This document shows, one piece after another, positions 54,201 through 64,000 of a DNA stretch of 64,000 bases (its first letter is position 1; every line of letters begins with the position of its first letter). The stretch is from Telmatactis stephensoni. Taxonomy: Eukaryota > Cnidaria > Anthozoa > Actiniaria > Isophelliidae. The stretch lies in the NCBI GenBank assembly GCA_029948255.1, contig JALIZF010001844.1:310001-374000 (forward strand), written 5' to 3'. Under the pieces are notes generated by a model, which saw nothing but the letters and a program-made list of their open reading frames with translations, was not told where the DNA came from and made no database searches. The position numbers and the translations under genes were made by a program.

Positions 54201-57200
54201 AAATTTATTCTTCAATCTATGGAACACTGTAAAGTCGTGGAAAGAATCATCAAAATAGGAAGTCCGGTCACAGAGGAAGAGAACTCTACTGCAAAGCAAT
54301 GTGGAGTAAAATTGATAAGCTTTGAAGACCTTGAGGTATTTGATTGTTAATTTTTATCATACTGGTCTTAATATTCCTCCCGACTTTTATACCTCAGAGC
54401 TCCTCGTATCATACTGAAAAAGTGAGAGGGGGAGGGGAAGGGAAGGGTAGATGGAAGGGTAGATGCCTATATTTCATTTTTTCCATTTTCTGGGCAACAG
54501 TAATGTGGGCGCTTGATCAGCAAGAAAAATGGCATTAGTTATTCAACTCTCCAATAGTATAGTTAGTTACCCTCTTTTTCTTTTGTTTGATTATAACTTT
54601 GCAGGCAGTAGGAAAATCGTCACCTTGCCCGAGAAATGTAAGTAACCGCACACCAAAAGACTATAATAATAGTATAGACTCTAGTATTACATGCTTTGAC
54701 AACTTAATAGGTCATTGAGGATTCAATTATTGACTAAACAAAGGAATTTGCTCAAAAGTGAAGAGAAACATTATCATGTTCATGATATATTTTATACCCT
54801 AGCTTGTCTCCTTCGTGGCCGGTTTGAGGCCCTCACGCACAGTTTAACTTCCTCTCCCCTCAAGAAAGGGGTCTTGGTAGCTTGCATCACATCCGGACTA
54901 AACAGTTTAGTCCGGAAGTGACGCAAGATAGGCTGGGAGATTAACTTTGTTTTAATAACTTGTTTACCTTATTAACATTTAAAAGCAAGAATTAATATTG
55001 ACAAGCAAGTGGTTAAATCCAAAGTGAAATCTTTAAAATTTTAAAGAACATTCTTCAAAACAAATAAATGCATATTTAAACAATGTTTTATTTGGAAAAA
55101 AAACTATGTCAGAAGTGGGATTCGAACCCACGCCTCCATTCGGAGACCAGAACGCCCGAACCCATGCAACATGGGAAGGTACGACCTTGAGTCTGGCGCC
55201 TTAGACCGCTCGGCCATCCTGACACTTCGCTTAAAATTCTGGATATTTGCAATTTTGTAAGTGTGTTAGTTTCTTGCTTGACTGTAGTGTTAAATAGATG
55301 ACTGCTTTGGTTCTTCATCACTTAGGTTCCCAAACCGGATGATATCTTTACCATTTGCTATACTAGTGGAACAACAGGTTCGTTATTTCTTGCCCTGCGG
55401 CTAAAATGCCATTCATTTTTTTTCCGAGTTTGGCCATGTCCACAAAAAGCATATTTTTAAAGTACGTGTAGCTTTGCGAATGGAGGGATAGTTCATTCTG
55501 CTTACAATTATTATTCTGTTAACAAAGGGCATGGATTGCGCGCTGTGTACTGTTGCTAATTAGAGACATTTGATTCAAAAACAATTATTCTTTCAACAAA
55601 AGACTTTGATTTACACTTTATTTTGGGAACGAAGGGATAATTAACTCAAATTACAATTGTTCGGTCAACAAAAGACTTTGATTGCGTGCTGTGTTGCTAA
55701 TGAAGGGATAATTAATTTAAATGACGATATGTTATTCTGTCAACAAAGGACTTTGATTGCGCGCTGTGTTTGGAATCAAGAGATAATTAATTCCAATTCC
55801 AATTATTCTGTCAGCAAAGGACTTTGATTGCGCGCTGTAATTGGAATCGAGAGATAATGAATTTCAATTACATACAATTATTTTGTCAACAAAGGAGTTT
55901 GATTGCGCGCTGTTTGGAATAAAGAGATAGTTAGTTATGAAAAATAACAATTATTCTGTCAACAAAGGATTTGATTGCGCGCTGTGTTTGGAATCGAGAG
56001 ATAATGAATTTCAATTACATACAATTATTTTGTCAACAAAGGAGTTTGATTGCGCGCTGTTTGGAATGAAGAGATAGTTAATTATGAAAAATTACAATTA
56101 TTCTGTCAACAAAGGAGTTTGATTGCGCGCTGTTTGGAATGAAGAGATAGTTAATTATGAAAAATTACAATTATTCTGTCAACAAAGGATTTGATTGCGC
56201 GCTGTAATTGGAATCGAGTGATAGTTAATTATAAAAATAGTTACAATTATTCTGTTGTCAGTAGACTTTGATTGCGCGCTGTGTTGTGAATTAATGAATT
56301 CAATTACAATGATTTTCTCAACAAAGAACTTTGATTGCGCGCTGTGTTGTGAATATGGAGAAAAGAAAAGAAAATGGATTAAAGAGGCACAATTGAACGT
56401 AAAAGTTTCTAACATTGGCTGAGACTTCTTGATATTCAAGACGCGACTATGCAGCTCATTCTTAAGATAAAAGTTATGCAAATCTAATTATTACGAGTGT
56501 TTCTATGTTCGATGCTCAGCTAGGGTCAACTGCAGTGTATGAGCAGTTAGACGGATTTTATCGCGCACAAAAAAGCAAAAACAAAACAAAACAAAACAAA
56601 ACAAAACAAAGCAAAACAAAATAAATTAATTAATCAAAAAATCTAGAGATTTTTAAAATTGACCATACATCCCATTTTTCTAATTAACACAGGAACCCCC
56701 AAAGGAGCCATGATCACTCATGATAACATTATATCCGATTTATCGGCATTCCATTTCGTCATTCAGCAGGTAAATTTTAATATTAATAAATATGCATATA
56801 GGGAAAGGTTAAAAACTTACAGAAGTGAGAAGCTAGTTAATATTAGAGTAAAACAAGTCAGTGCAGGAGCCTATTACTAGGATCGGAGCGTCCAAAAATA
56901 GATTGCTGATTGTATGTGACGTCACGGCAGCCATCTTGGATGAACTTCAACAAAAGATTCGTTATTAGTATCTGTTGTTTGTTCATCCAACATGGCTACT
57001 GCCCTTTTGTCCTTTGAATGAACTTCAACAAAAAATTTCTCATGAGTGTTTATTGTTTATTCATCCAGCATGGTCACTGTTTTTTGTCTTTTGATTCTTA
57101 AAGGAATGGATAAAACCCAGCAATTGGTGAAGCAATGTTTTTCCTAACAGATTTATTTTTAGAATTGACAATTAATACTAATTACGCACTAAAATGTATC

Positions 57201-60200
57201 AAGTGCTGATTGGCTACGGTTTTATTACCATGGTAACGGTTGGCGGGAAAACATTCTAAAAGTAACTCTGTTATATCTTCGTGCCCCTTCAAAGACCATA
57301 TATATATCAGTTGGACCCTCCTAGTATAACTGACTCCTGATCAAATATAAAAATTTCCATTGTGTTTTCAGTATGGATTATCAATTAATGAAGATGAAGT
57401 ACTGCTGTCCTATTTACCGCTGGCTCACATGTACGAAAGAGTAAACCAAGTAGGTGCCGGTGGTCGAGGCAATGATGATGATGATAATAATAATAATGAT
57501 GATGAAAATAAATAGCTGTATATTTAAGTGTCCAATGTGTTCAGTCTAGCATTTACTACCACTACATTCTAATATTCTATGGCACACAACTCTCAGCTGA
57601 CTAGTTCATTTTTACTGAGGGAGAGAGGACATGGAACCACTCAGTTCTCTCTCTATATTTATCCATTTATGCTATTCGTTATTCGCTTTTTCTTCGTATA
57701 TTCATGCATTCCGATTCTTAAATGTATATTCCTCTTCTCGGTTTTAGATATCAATCTACATAAGTGGTGGTCGTATAGGGTTTTTCAGTGGTGACATCAA
57801 GTTGCTTCTAAATGACCTGAAGGAGCTCAAGTAAGTAGTATTCGGGTATCCTGTGGTTTCAGAGGGACGAGGGAAAACTGGGAATATGATAGATGAACAC
57901 TTGGTAACTATTTTTGCTTTCCTTAACTGACATAATGTTGCTAGAAATTGTGATAGTGAGGATGTACTTTATATTAATTGACTAAATATATTTTCATTGT
58001 CAGACCAACAGTTTTCCCGACAGTTCCACGACTACTAAACAGAATCTACGACAAGGTTAGAGCACATTATTTAAATACCACATATTGTTGCTATAGTAAC
58101 GAGTTGTCATGGAAACAGGTAACAAACGAAATCAACAAAAGTAAACTGAAGGCGTGGTTGTTTGGGAAAGCATTAGCTGCGAAGCAAAGAGATCTTGATC
58201 GGTAAGTACCCGTTAATTAACATACATTTGAGTTACGGACAAGATTGTGATTGAAGATCAAAGAAGTAAAAATAATACCTTCCCCATCCCTCTCTCCCTC
58301 CCTCCCTCCCCTCCCCTCCCCTCTCCTCACCCTTCTCCTCCCCCACCATCACCCATCAGGTCCTCGGCCTTCCAAATGGAGAGTAAATTTAGCTCGGTAG
58401 TTGGAACATTTAGTGTTTGGAAAGCTTTTGTTCTGTAGCCAAATGAATAAAATTTGGAAAAATTGCTACAAATACGTCTGAGGAAGGGGTGAGTCTTGAA
58501 ATGTTAGCAGCCCCTTCCAAATGAAATATTTGAGATTAATTTAAGTAGACAAAGGGCGGGGAGATTTACTAGATAGATCTGTTGCCTCTTTCACAATGTG
58601 CTTCACTTTCTCCGTGTTTTTATTGTAGGAGAATTATAAGGAACAATACATTGTGGGATTATCTTGTCTTTAGAAAGGTTCAGGTAAGCCAGTCATTACC
58701 ATGTGTATTTGTTACAACAGAGTTCAGTTAGGGGGTGTTTACATGGCACTAGGATCATGCTAGCACTAGGATCATCCTAGCAGGCGAATCATCCTACCTG
58801 CTATACATTTACTGCATTCTGTTTAGTAGGATGATCCTAGTACCCGAAGTGAAGAAACAAATTTCCATGTAAACAGAATGCAGTAAATGTATAGCAGGTA
58901 GGATGATTCGCTGCTAGGATGATCCTAGTGCCATGTAAACACCCCCTTAGACAAGGATGACAAGGGTGTTTTCGCGTGACCCGTGGCTGTACCAAAACTA
59001 GCCGCGTAATTGGTGGATGAACCCGCGAGTGATGCGCAATTTGCTATTTTTAAGGCCTCGATCTTGCGCAGAACCAAAGCGTACAATAGCCGCTATTTTA
59101 AAGGCCTCTTGCGTAGAACGAGGCTACATTTTCATTAAGCCCATTCAAAATGTGCCTCAAAGATGGCTAACATACCACAGCTACAAAGTAACTCAACTTT
59201 TGTTTTGTAGAATATTCTCGGTGGACGAGTAAGGTTTATTCTGAGTGGTTCTGCACCACTGTCGTCCAAAGTTGCTACCTTTATGCGTTGCGTGATGGGA
59301 TGTCACGTAAGTAACACATTGTTTAGCCGTCTCTCAGTATGTCACATAAATCACAATAACGCGTCACACAAGAATGGTAATGTCGTAACGTACGTAACAC
59401 TCAAGTCAGGATGAAGTGTGACGGGATAGCGTGACAGAGCGTGATGGGATAACGCAATTTTTTTCCAGGTTCAAGAAGGCTACGGTCAGACTGAAGCAAC
59501 TGCCTCGACTGCGGTTCAGTTACTTGATGACTTTAGTGTCGGTAAGGCTGTTAGATTTTACTGGGAGATTGAGGGCGCGAAATAAAAGAAAGAAAAAAGG
59601 AAGGAAGGAAAGAAAGAAAGAAAGGAAGAAAGAAAGAAAGAAAGAAAGGAAGAAAGACAGACAGACAGACAGACAGAAAGCAAGCAAGAAAGAAAGAAAG
59701 AAAGAAAGAAAAGAAAAAAGAAAGGAAGGAAGGAAGGAAGGAAGGAAGGAAGGAAGGAGGGAAGAAACCTTACTAAAGCACACAAAGCCCATCGATATAA
59801 GCAACCACAGGAAGCCCAAAAGAAGAGAAACATAAAGAGTCGCCCGCGGAGGAGGCCAGCTAACCACAACCTAACTCATTAATCTTGTATCTACCTTAGG
59901 TCATGTTGGTCCTCCCGTTCCTGTTAATATAGTCAAGTTGATTGATGTACCAGAGAAAGATTACTATGCAAAAAACAATCAGGGGGAGGTATGAACGGCC
60001 TACAATTAGTAAAGCGTTCGCTTAAATGATAGTATTATAGTTGTAGGCCAAGGACCCGAAGCTGGCCGTAGTAGTTTACATTACAGAGGGGCTGTTCTCT
60101 GGAATAGTTTAACTCAGGATATTAAAAGTAAAAGTAGTTTAAATTCTTTTAAGAATTCCTTATAGTTAATTATTTACATTCTTATAATATCTATAATATT

Positions 60201-63200
60201 TATATAAAGTATTCATTCATTTTTAAATAAAGTATTGTTATATAAGGTCATTATTAGGAAACAGTAAAACAGTTTTATTGTGTTGTGCTATCCCGTCGTA
60301 ACGCATAAAACACTCTTCCAATGACTGTCAGTGGAAAGTCACGTGCACGGCACGACAGCAGGAATTGCAAAAGTTTTCCGGTCACGCCAGTTTCACGGTC
60401 GCACTCTTACGAAAATTGTCATTCCTCTACAGATTTGCGTCAAGGGCAGAAATGTTTTCAAAGGATATTTGAATAACCCCGAGAAAACTAGCGAAGTTCT
60501 TGGTGAAGATGGCTGGCTTAAAACGGGTGATATTGGAGAATGGACAAAGGTATCGTATAATCACCACTCCATTGAATAACTGCTTCCCTTTCCCGCCAGC
60601 TCCCTCTCCCGGGCCATAAAAGAATGTTTTGGAAGAATGGAAAACAAGGTGAAACTTTATCTATGAGAAAGAAAGTCAGATGGAACAAGGACCAGTGAGT
60701 TTTACTACAATGGATCCGGTCAACACCAGTTTATAAATCTCATTTATGTTATTTCAACTACATAATCTTGCTGTGTTTCTAGAGTGGCACTTTAAGAATC
60801 ATTGACAGAAAGAATAACATTTTTAAACTTTCTCAGGTAATAGCAAGCTCTCTTGCTTATTTGTTCGTTTGTTTGATTTGTTCGTTCGTACGTCAATTCG
60901 TTCGTTCCTTCGTATGCGGTTCGTGCATGGTTCGTACGTTCAATTAATCGTTCGTAAGTAACTTCGTAAGTTCGTTTGTTTGTTCGTTCTGTTGTCCAAA
61001 ACATTTGTTCGTTCGACACGGGTGAAAAACGCATTGCGCACACTCGGAAGTTTTAAATAAAACCATTGGAGGTTTAATAAATCTTGAAAGTTAAGGGTGT
61101 CCGTGAAAAGTTAGTGCTTATCTTTTCCTAAAAGATTGCTTTAGTTGTTCTCTTTCCCTGGCCAAATAATACACGAGAAATTCGCATAATGCCACGACAG
61201 TTGAATCGACTTTACTTCTACTTCTACTTCCTGTGGAATTTTCGATCATGCGCAGTGCGTTTTTCATCCGTGTCCGTTCGTTCTAGTTCGCGACGAAAGT
61301 GGAGCTACATCACTAGCTCTGTTATTCTACAGGGCGAATTTATTGCACCAGAAAAAATCGAGAATATCTACCTTAGAAGTCCTTTTCTAGCACAGATCTT
61401 TGTCTATGGAGAATCAACAAAAGTAAGTTCGAATTCCAATACCCCCACCCCCTAGCTACTGGAAAAACAACGAGGTAGCCTGCGTTGCTGGCGGTCTGCG
61501 GTTTTTGGGGCGGAGAAAGAAATGAAAGACTTCTTCCTCCGCCCCAAAAACCGCAGACCGCAAGCAACGCAAGCTAACGAGGTTAATACACAGGATATTG
61601 TAACAAGCGACCGACGACCACTTGAACATCAGGCTACCGCCCACTTATACGGTAACCGAAAACTATGCGTTACGCCAACGTAACGGAAACGCATTAGTGT
61701 GTTAAGGTTACGAGAGTCTTCGATAAGTGTTTGGTGACTATTAAATTATGTCCTCTCCCATTAGTCTTTTCTAGTTGCCATCGCAGTGCCGGATGCCGAC
61801 GTGCTGGAGAACTGGGCACGAGAAAACGGAGTCACTGGATCATTGGCAGAGCTTTGCAAAAACAAGGTAGATATCAACTGCTGGGAATCGCGCCTACGGT
61901 CTGTTAACATATAAATCATGCATGAGACAAGATTCACGAGATTTTTAAATTTTAAATTCAAAGTTTTATATAAGTGTCAGGATGGCCGAGCGGTCTAAGG
62001 CGCCAGACTCAAGGTCGTACCTTCCCATGTTGCATGGGTTCGGGCGTTCTGGTCTCCGAATGGAGGCGTGGGTTCGAATCCCACTTCTGACATAGTTTTT
62101 TTTCCAAATAAAACATTGTTTAAATATGCATTTATTTGTTTTGAAGAATGTTCTTTAAAAATGTGTTTTACAATTTTCTGCAATCGAATATAATTAACTT
62201 GTACGACAATCAGTTTCCAAGGCTGTATAATTCTATTATTTGGATGTTTTGACTGTAGGCGGTGAATGACGTCGTGTTTCAGAATTGCATTGAAAAAGGC
62301 GAAGAGGGAAAGTTGAACAGACTTGAACAGGCAAGTTAAAATATGATAAATTTTGTATAAGCGATAGTCCAGTTCCGAGATATACTTCACCTGCCACATA
62401 CAAAGAAATGAGAACAAGGATACGTGCTTAATTTTGTCTCGTTTCGAATGACTGAGCTTTATGCATGGAGCATGGAGCCTTGTATATAGTCAATTGAAAA
62501 AACGTTGTCGGGTCAAAAAACATAAAACATAGAAGTTGAGACCGAAATGGTGCATGGGATCGGTGAATAATTATTTTCTGATTTATTCATTTACGCTGCA
62601 ACCGATAAAAATTCGAAACCAAATGGCTCGCCAACGCAGGTCCTGCATACACTTTCAGCATTTTGCATCGAAGGCGAAGCGTAAATGAATAAATCAAAAT
62701 GTAATTATTCACATCCCAAGCACCATTTCGGTCTCAGCTTCTATGTTCTATGTTTTTACATGTTTTTAGACCCGACAACGTTTATTCAATTGACTCTATA
62801 TGGCAAGTGAAGTATATCGCCGAGAAGTCAGCTACAATCATTGCCAGGATTGTTGGCACGATTTTGTCGTAATGAGATTGGCTCCCCGCACGCCCCCAAT
62901 ACGTTGCTGTGAAAACCCCAGCACCTACTAGTCGGCAATCAGTCATGCAAACAGACCTTCTAGTTACCAGCAACATTGTACAGCGAGGAGGGGGGTCCAG
63001 TAATGAAGCGGAAGTATTTCGTGAGAGACAACAACGAACAGTGCATTACTGAGTCTGCGTAGTTGCTTCTGCTTCCGTCGCTTATGAAGACCAGGTTTTG
63101 GCTTGGTTTCGATCAAGGAATTAATCGTTTCTCAAAAAAAAAAGTTATGGCTGATATTAATACTGATTGCCATTTCTTTAGATTAAATTCATGCATCTTC

Positions 63201-63319
63201 ACCCTGAACCGTTCTCCATTGAGAACAAGCTCCTGACTCCCACACTAAAGAAAAAGAGACCGGCCATGGCGAAGTTCTTCCGAAAAGAAATCGATGCGCT
63301 CTACGAGTCGACTCGGTAG
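48284..63319 (+). CDS. ACSL: Long-chain acyl-CoA synthetase (ACSL1/5/6 type), copy 3; frame break in exon 1
   Basis: Same reaction as copies 1 and 2. Coding exons: 48284-48449, 50983-51091, 51898-51965, 52377-52478, 52785-52884, 54163-54335, 54605-54637, 55326-55377, 56693-56769, 57372-57449, 57748-57830, 58004-58055, 58119-58201, 58629-58683, 59211-59306, 59469-59541, 59900-59988, 60433-60549, 60783-60836, 61333-61422, 61765-61866, 62259-62330, 63182-63319 (TAG). Motifs: KQSVEVE|GTDGARR at the start of the luciferase-like fold (typical of ACSL1/5/6), [40 protein letters not shown] and [11 protein letters not shown]. Residues about 13-31 ([18 protein letters not shown]) form a membrane segment, placing it at ER or outer mitochondrial membranes as in its relatives. 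Exon 1 is 166 bases, one more than a whole frame, and meets TAG at 48413 before KQSVEVE. Intron 22 has a GC donor. Repaired length is about 686 residues. Confidence 0.93.
48450..50400. other. Intron 1 of copy 3, first part
   Basis: No gene recognised. It is AT-rich, with a GAAA-rich tract at about 49045-49100 and unassigned sequence otherwise. Confidence 0.6.
50410..50487 (+). mobile_element. LINE-like 3' tail ending (TATC)n
   Basis: AACTTGACACTGAAATAAAG followed by TTTATCTATCTATCT, a common layout for truncated non-LTR retroposon 3' ends. Inside intron 1 of copy 3. Confidence 0.55.
50533..50885. mobile_element. Nested inverted repeats, including a 105-bp hairpin at 50760-50864
   Basis: The hairpin arms CAATTAGACCTCTCGGCCTC and GAGGCCGAGAGGTCTAATTG are perfect mirrors. 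ATTAGTATTCACCAACAT (50575) is mirrored by ATGTTGGTGAATACTAAA (50740), and outer TTTAACAAATAGA/ATTGTTAAATAGAT sequences may be the element ends. The right limit is about 100 bases before exon 2. Confidence 0.8.
52916..53188. mobile_element. MITE of the TATACACCTATTTCA family, copy 5
   Basis: Starts 31 bases after the exon 5 donor of copy 3. The left end TATACACCTATTTCAAAAAA is mirrored by GACAACATTTATTGAAATAGGTGTATA. The interior is shared with 11850-12137. The rest of intron 5 (53190-53870) is unassigned. Confidence 0.9.
53878..53992. mobile_element. MITE, ends ACTCGGCGGG
   Basis: The left AACTCGGCGGGTGTATCC is mirrored by GGTCGAAAGCCCGCCGAGTG. Related to 16323-16497 in copy 2. Confidence 0.6.
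54001..54075. repeat. (AAC)n, (AAT)n and (GAT)n trinucleotide tracts
   Basis: Consecutive trinucleotide runs in intron 5 of copy 3. A similar GAT/AAT tract lies at 57470-57512 in intron 10. Confidence 0.93.
55107..55223 (-). tRNA. tRNA-Leu (anticodon CAA), intron-containing
   Basis: Read from 55223 down to 55107, 117 nt including an intron of about 33 nt. Acceptor GTCAGGA pairs with TTCTGAC, with discriminator A. The A box is TGGCCGAGCGG and the anticodon arm CCAGA-CTCAAG...TTCTGG. The intron follows the base 3' of the anticodon, as in animal tRNA-Leu(CAA) genes; a long variable arm (CTCCGAATGGAG) and B box GGTTCGAATCC follow. An eight-T run lies downstream for Pol III termination. It is antisense within intron 7 of ACSL copy 3, the same intron that holds tRNA-Leu(TAA) in copy 2. 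Confidence 0.97.
55500..56360. repeat. Tandem array, about 11-12 units of 70-75 bp
   Basis: Intron 8 of copy 3. Each unit holds TCTGTCAACAAAGG(A) followed by TTTGATTGCGCGCTGT and an AT-rich spacer (GAGATAATTAATT-type). Units vary by small indels. Confidence 0.93.
57545..57640 (-). mobile_element. SINE fragment (same family as 46712-47030)
   Basis: Shares TACCACTACATTCT, GGCACACAACTCTCA and TTTTTACTGAGGGAG blocks with the SINE body. The tRNA head is missing. Intron 10 of copy 3. Confidence 0.6.
58728..58950. mobile_element. Palindromic MITE, ends TAGGGGGTGTTTACATGGCA
   Basis: Mirrored by TGCCATGTAAACACCCCCTTA. AGGATCATCCTAG motifs and GCAGTAAATGTATAGCAGGT continue both arms. Intron 14 of copy 3. 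Confidence 0.93.
59580..59765. repeat. (GAAA/GAAG)n purine array
   Basis: Intron 16 of copy 3, with a short GACA run in the middle. KERKKERK frames on + and FLSFFLSF frames on - are artefacts. Confidence 0.96.
60043..60165 (+). pseudogene. LINE reverse-transcriptase ORF, last about 40 codons
   Basis: The open frame includes [20 protein letters not shown] and NSFKNSL then TAG. RGA-LWNSLP-DI and S---FK--L form the characteristic C-terminal block of ORF2 in many animal LINEs. AATAAAGTATTG and an AT-rich tail follow. 5'-truncated insertion in intron 17 of copy 3. Confidence 0.75.
60850..61010. repeat. Degenerate (TTCG/TTTG)n tract
   Basis: Intron 19 of copy 3, imperfect TTCGT units. The [12 protein letters not shown] frame on the minus strand is an artefact. 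Confidence 0.88.
61015..61274. mobile_element. MITE, ends GACACGGGTGAAAAACGCAT, copy in ACSL copy 3
   Basis: The right end TGCGCAGTGCGTTTTTCATC plus CGTGTC mirrors the left. Highly similar to 19715-20005. It ends about 60 bases before exon 20. Confidence 0.9.
61469..61583. mobile_element. Small palindromic MITE with GGTTTTTGGGGCGGA core
   Basis: CTGCGGTTTTTGGGGCGGA is mirrored by TCCGCCCCAAAAACCGCAG, and the outer AACGAGGTAGCCTGCGTTGC is mirrored with small differences. Intron 20 of copy 3. Confidence 0.92.
61976..62092 (+). tRNA. tRNA-Leu (anticodon CAA), intron-containing, inverted duplicate
   Basis: Identical base for base to the gene at 55107-55223, including its intron, but on the + strand. 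The identity extends about 68 bases beyond the 3' end to 62160 (TAGTTTTTTTTCC then AAAACATTGTTTAAATATGC) and only about 3 bases upstream. Intact A and B boxes and an eight-T terminator suggest it can be expressed. Located in intron 21 of copy 3, sense to the host gene. Confidence 0.97.
62376..62825. mobile_element. Long-armed palindromic element
   Basis: TATAGTCAATTG...ACGTTGTCGGGTC at about 62485 is mirrored by GACCCGACAACGTTTATTCAATTGACTCTATA ending at 62800. GAGACCGAAATGGTGCATGG pairs inside, and GATATACTTCACCTGCCACA (62379) pairs with TGGCAAGTGAAGTATATC outside. Intron 22 of copy 3. Confidence 0.85.
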
Positions 63320-63367
63320 TGGTCGTTGGAATTTGTTATAACCGTTTATATACAAGACCATAATTTC

Positions 63368-63373
63368 AATAAA
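63368..63373 (+). promoter_or_regulatory. Candidate poly(A) signal of ACSL copy 3
   Basis: AATAAA 49 bases after the stop codon, well placed for the 3' end of the transcript. Confidence 0.65.
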
Positions 63374-63467
63374 CGCATTGCCATTCCTTTCATACACGTT
63401 ACTATATGGTTTTCGTTCTTTTTCTGTTGCTGGTTCAGTAACTTTGGAATTCATTGCCGTCATCTAT

Positions 63468-63597
63468 TTCCAGTCCTTCGTACTTAAAGCTTACCTTTTC
63501 AAATTAGCTTTTTGTTTGTATATTATTATTTTAATCTCCTAGCGCTTAGAACAGACCTAAATAAGCGCTATATAAATTCTATTCTATTATTATACGA
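63468..63597 (+). pseudogene. LINE 3' end (last about 24 codons) with ATTCT-type tail
   Basis: The frame contains FQSFVLKAYLFKLAF and ends TAG at 63540-63542, resembling the LK-YLFKLAF C-terminus of animal LINE ORF2. TAAGCGCTATATAAATTCTA and ATTCT/ATTATT units follow. Confidence 0.6.
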
Positions 63598-63599
63598 TG

Positions 63600-64000
63600 G
63601 AATTTGTTGTGCGAAACGTTGCAGAAGTAAAACGATTCTTCGTGATTCTTCGTGTGATATATTAATAAAACACACTCTTAGAGATGTAGAGCACTACTCG
63701 AAAAGCAAGAGAAACATTCAACTACGCCGTAGAGGCACGAGAAACGCAAGAATAGAGATCATCTCCCAGCGGGTATCACAGTAGAGACATGCGCGCGCTT
63801 TTTGTATTACTTTAAATTAAAGCTGAATATCGTGTTTGGGTATAATAAGTAGAAAAGTGGCAAAGTTGCAAGAAATTCTAATTTTTCCTTGAAACTCCTG
63901 AAGGTAATTTTTCAATGACCTTTAATAATCACCAAAGCAAAATATTTTCCTGGAATTCAAAAGAGATAGGTAAAAATTGAAATATTTTTGCATCAAAGTA
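63600..64000. other. Unassigned right edge
   Basis: No recognisable exon, RNA or repeat structure. The 90-codon frame at 63512-63784 overlaps the LINE tail and has no motif. Confidence 0.5.

Noticed and set aside
59431..59869. Lys/Glu-rich and Ser/Phe-rich frames of 103-134 codons
   Set aside because: Purine microsatellite in intron 16 of copy 3. The + frame begins just before exon 16 in the wrong phase.

Overview
This is animal nuclear DNA: AT-rich and intron-rich, with GT-AG introns, intron-containing and type II tRNA-Leu genes, LINE and SINE remnants, long microsatellites and dozens of inverted-repeat (MITE-like) elements. The repeat content and a DUF3504/Crypton-like gene fragment suggest a marine invertebrate, most plausibly an anthozoan cnidarian. 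That placement is inference, and I cannot name a species.

The only clear host protein genes are three tandem copies, all on the + strand, of a long-chain acyl-CoA synthetase of the ACSL1/5/6 type. Copy 1 (357-3494) is cut by the left edge, so only its last six coding exons are present. Copy 2 (8172-23126) has 23 coding exons and about 687 codons. Copy 3 (48284-63319) also has 23 coding exons, about 686 codons. Exon boundaries and phases match exon for exon. Copies 1 and 2 are recent duplicates: coding exons are nearly identical, and introns and 3' flanks still align, with a period of about 19 kb. Copy 3 is older, about 60% identical at the protein level in the exon compared. All would activate long-chain fatty acids to acyl-CoA. 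Copy 3 has an N-terminal membrane segment that copy 2 lacks.

Two of the three genes carry a one-base frame break as sequenced: copy 2 in exon 19 (stop at 20061) and copy 3 in exon 1 (stop at 48413). Copy 3 also uses a GC-AG intron. Intron 7 of both copies 2 and 3 holds an antisense tRNA-Leu gene (anticodons TAA and CAA), and intron 21 of copy 3 holds an exact inverted copy of the tRNA-Leu(CAA) gene.

Layout: 1-3.5 kb, copy 1; 3.5-8.2 kb, repeats; 8.2-23.1 kb, copy 2; 23.1-48.3 kb, a 25-kb block without a confident host gene, containing a TIR-bounded DUF3504 fragment, nested TA-target MITEs, a partly deleted 4-kb tandem duplication, a 1.25-kb near-perfect palindrome, a SINE and one weak candidate gene end at 40.2-40.75 kb; 48.3-63.3 kb, copy 3; 63.3-64 kb, a LINE 3' end and unassigned sequence. 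I found no defence system, operon or clearly new pathway. The most notable points are the ACSL cluster with its frame breaks, the tRNA-in-intron arrangement, the giant palindrome and the MITE families.
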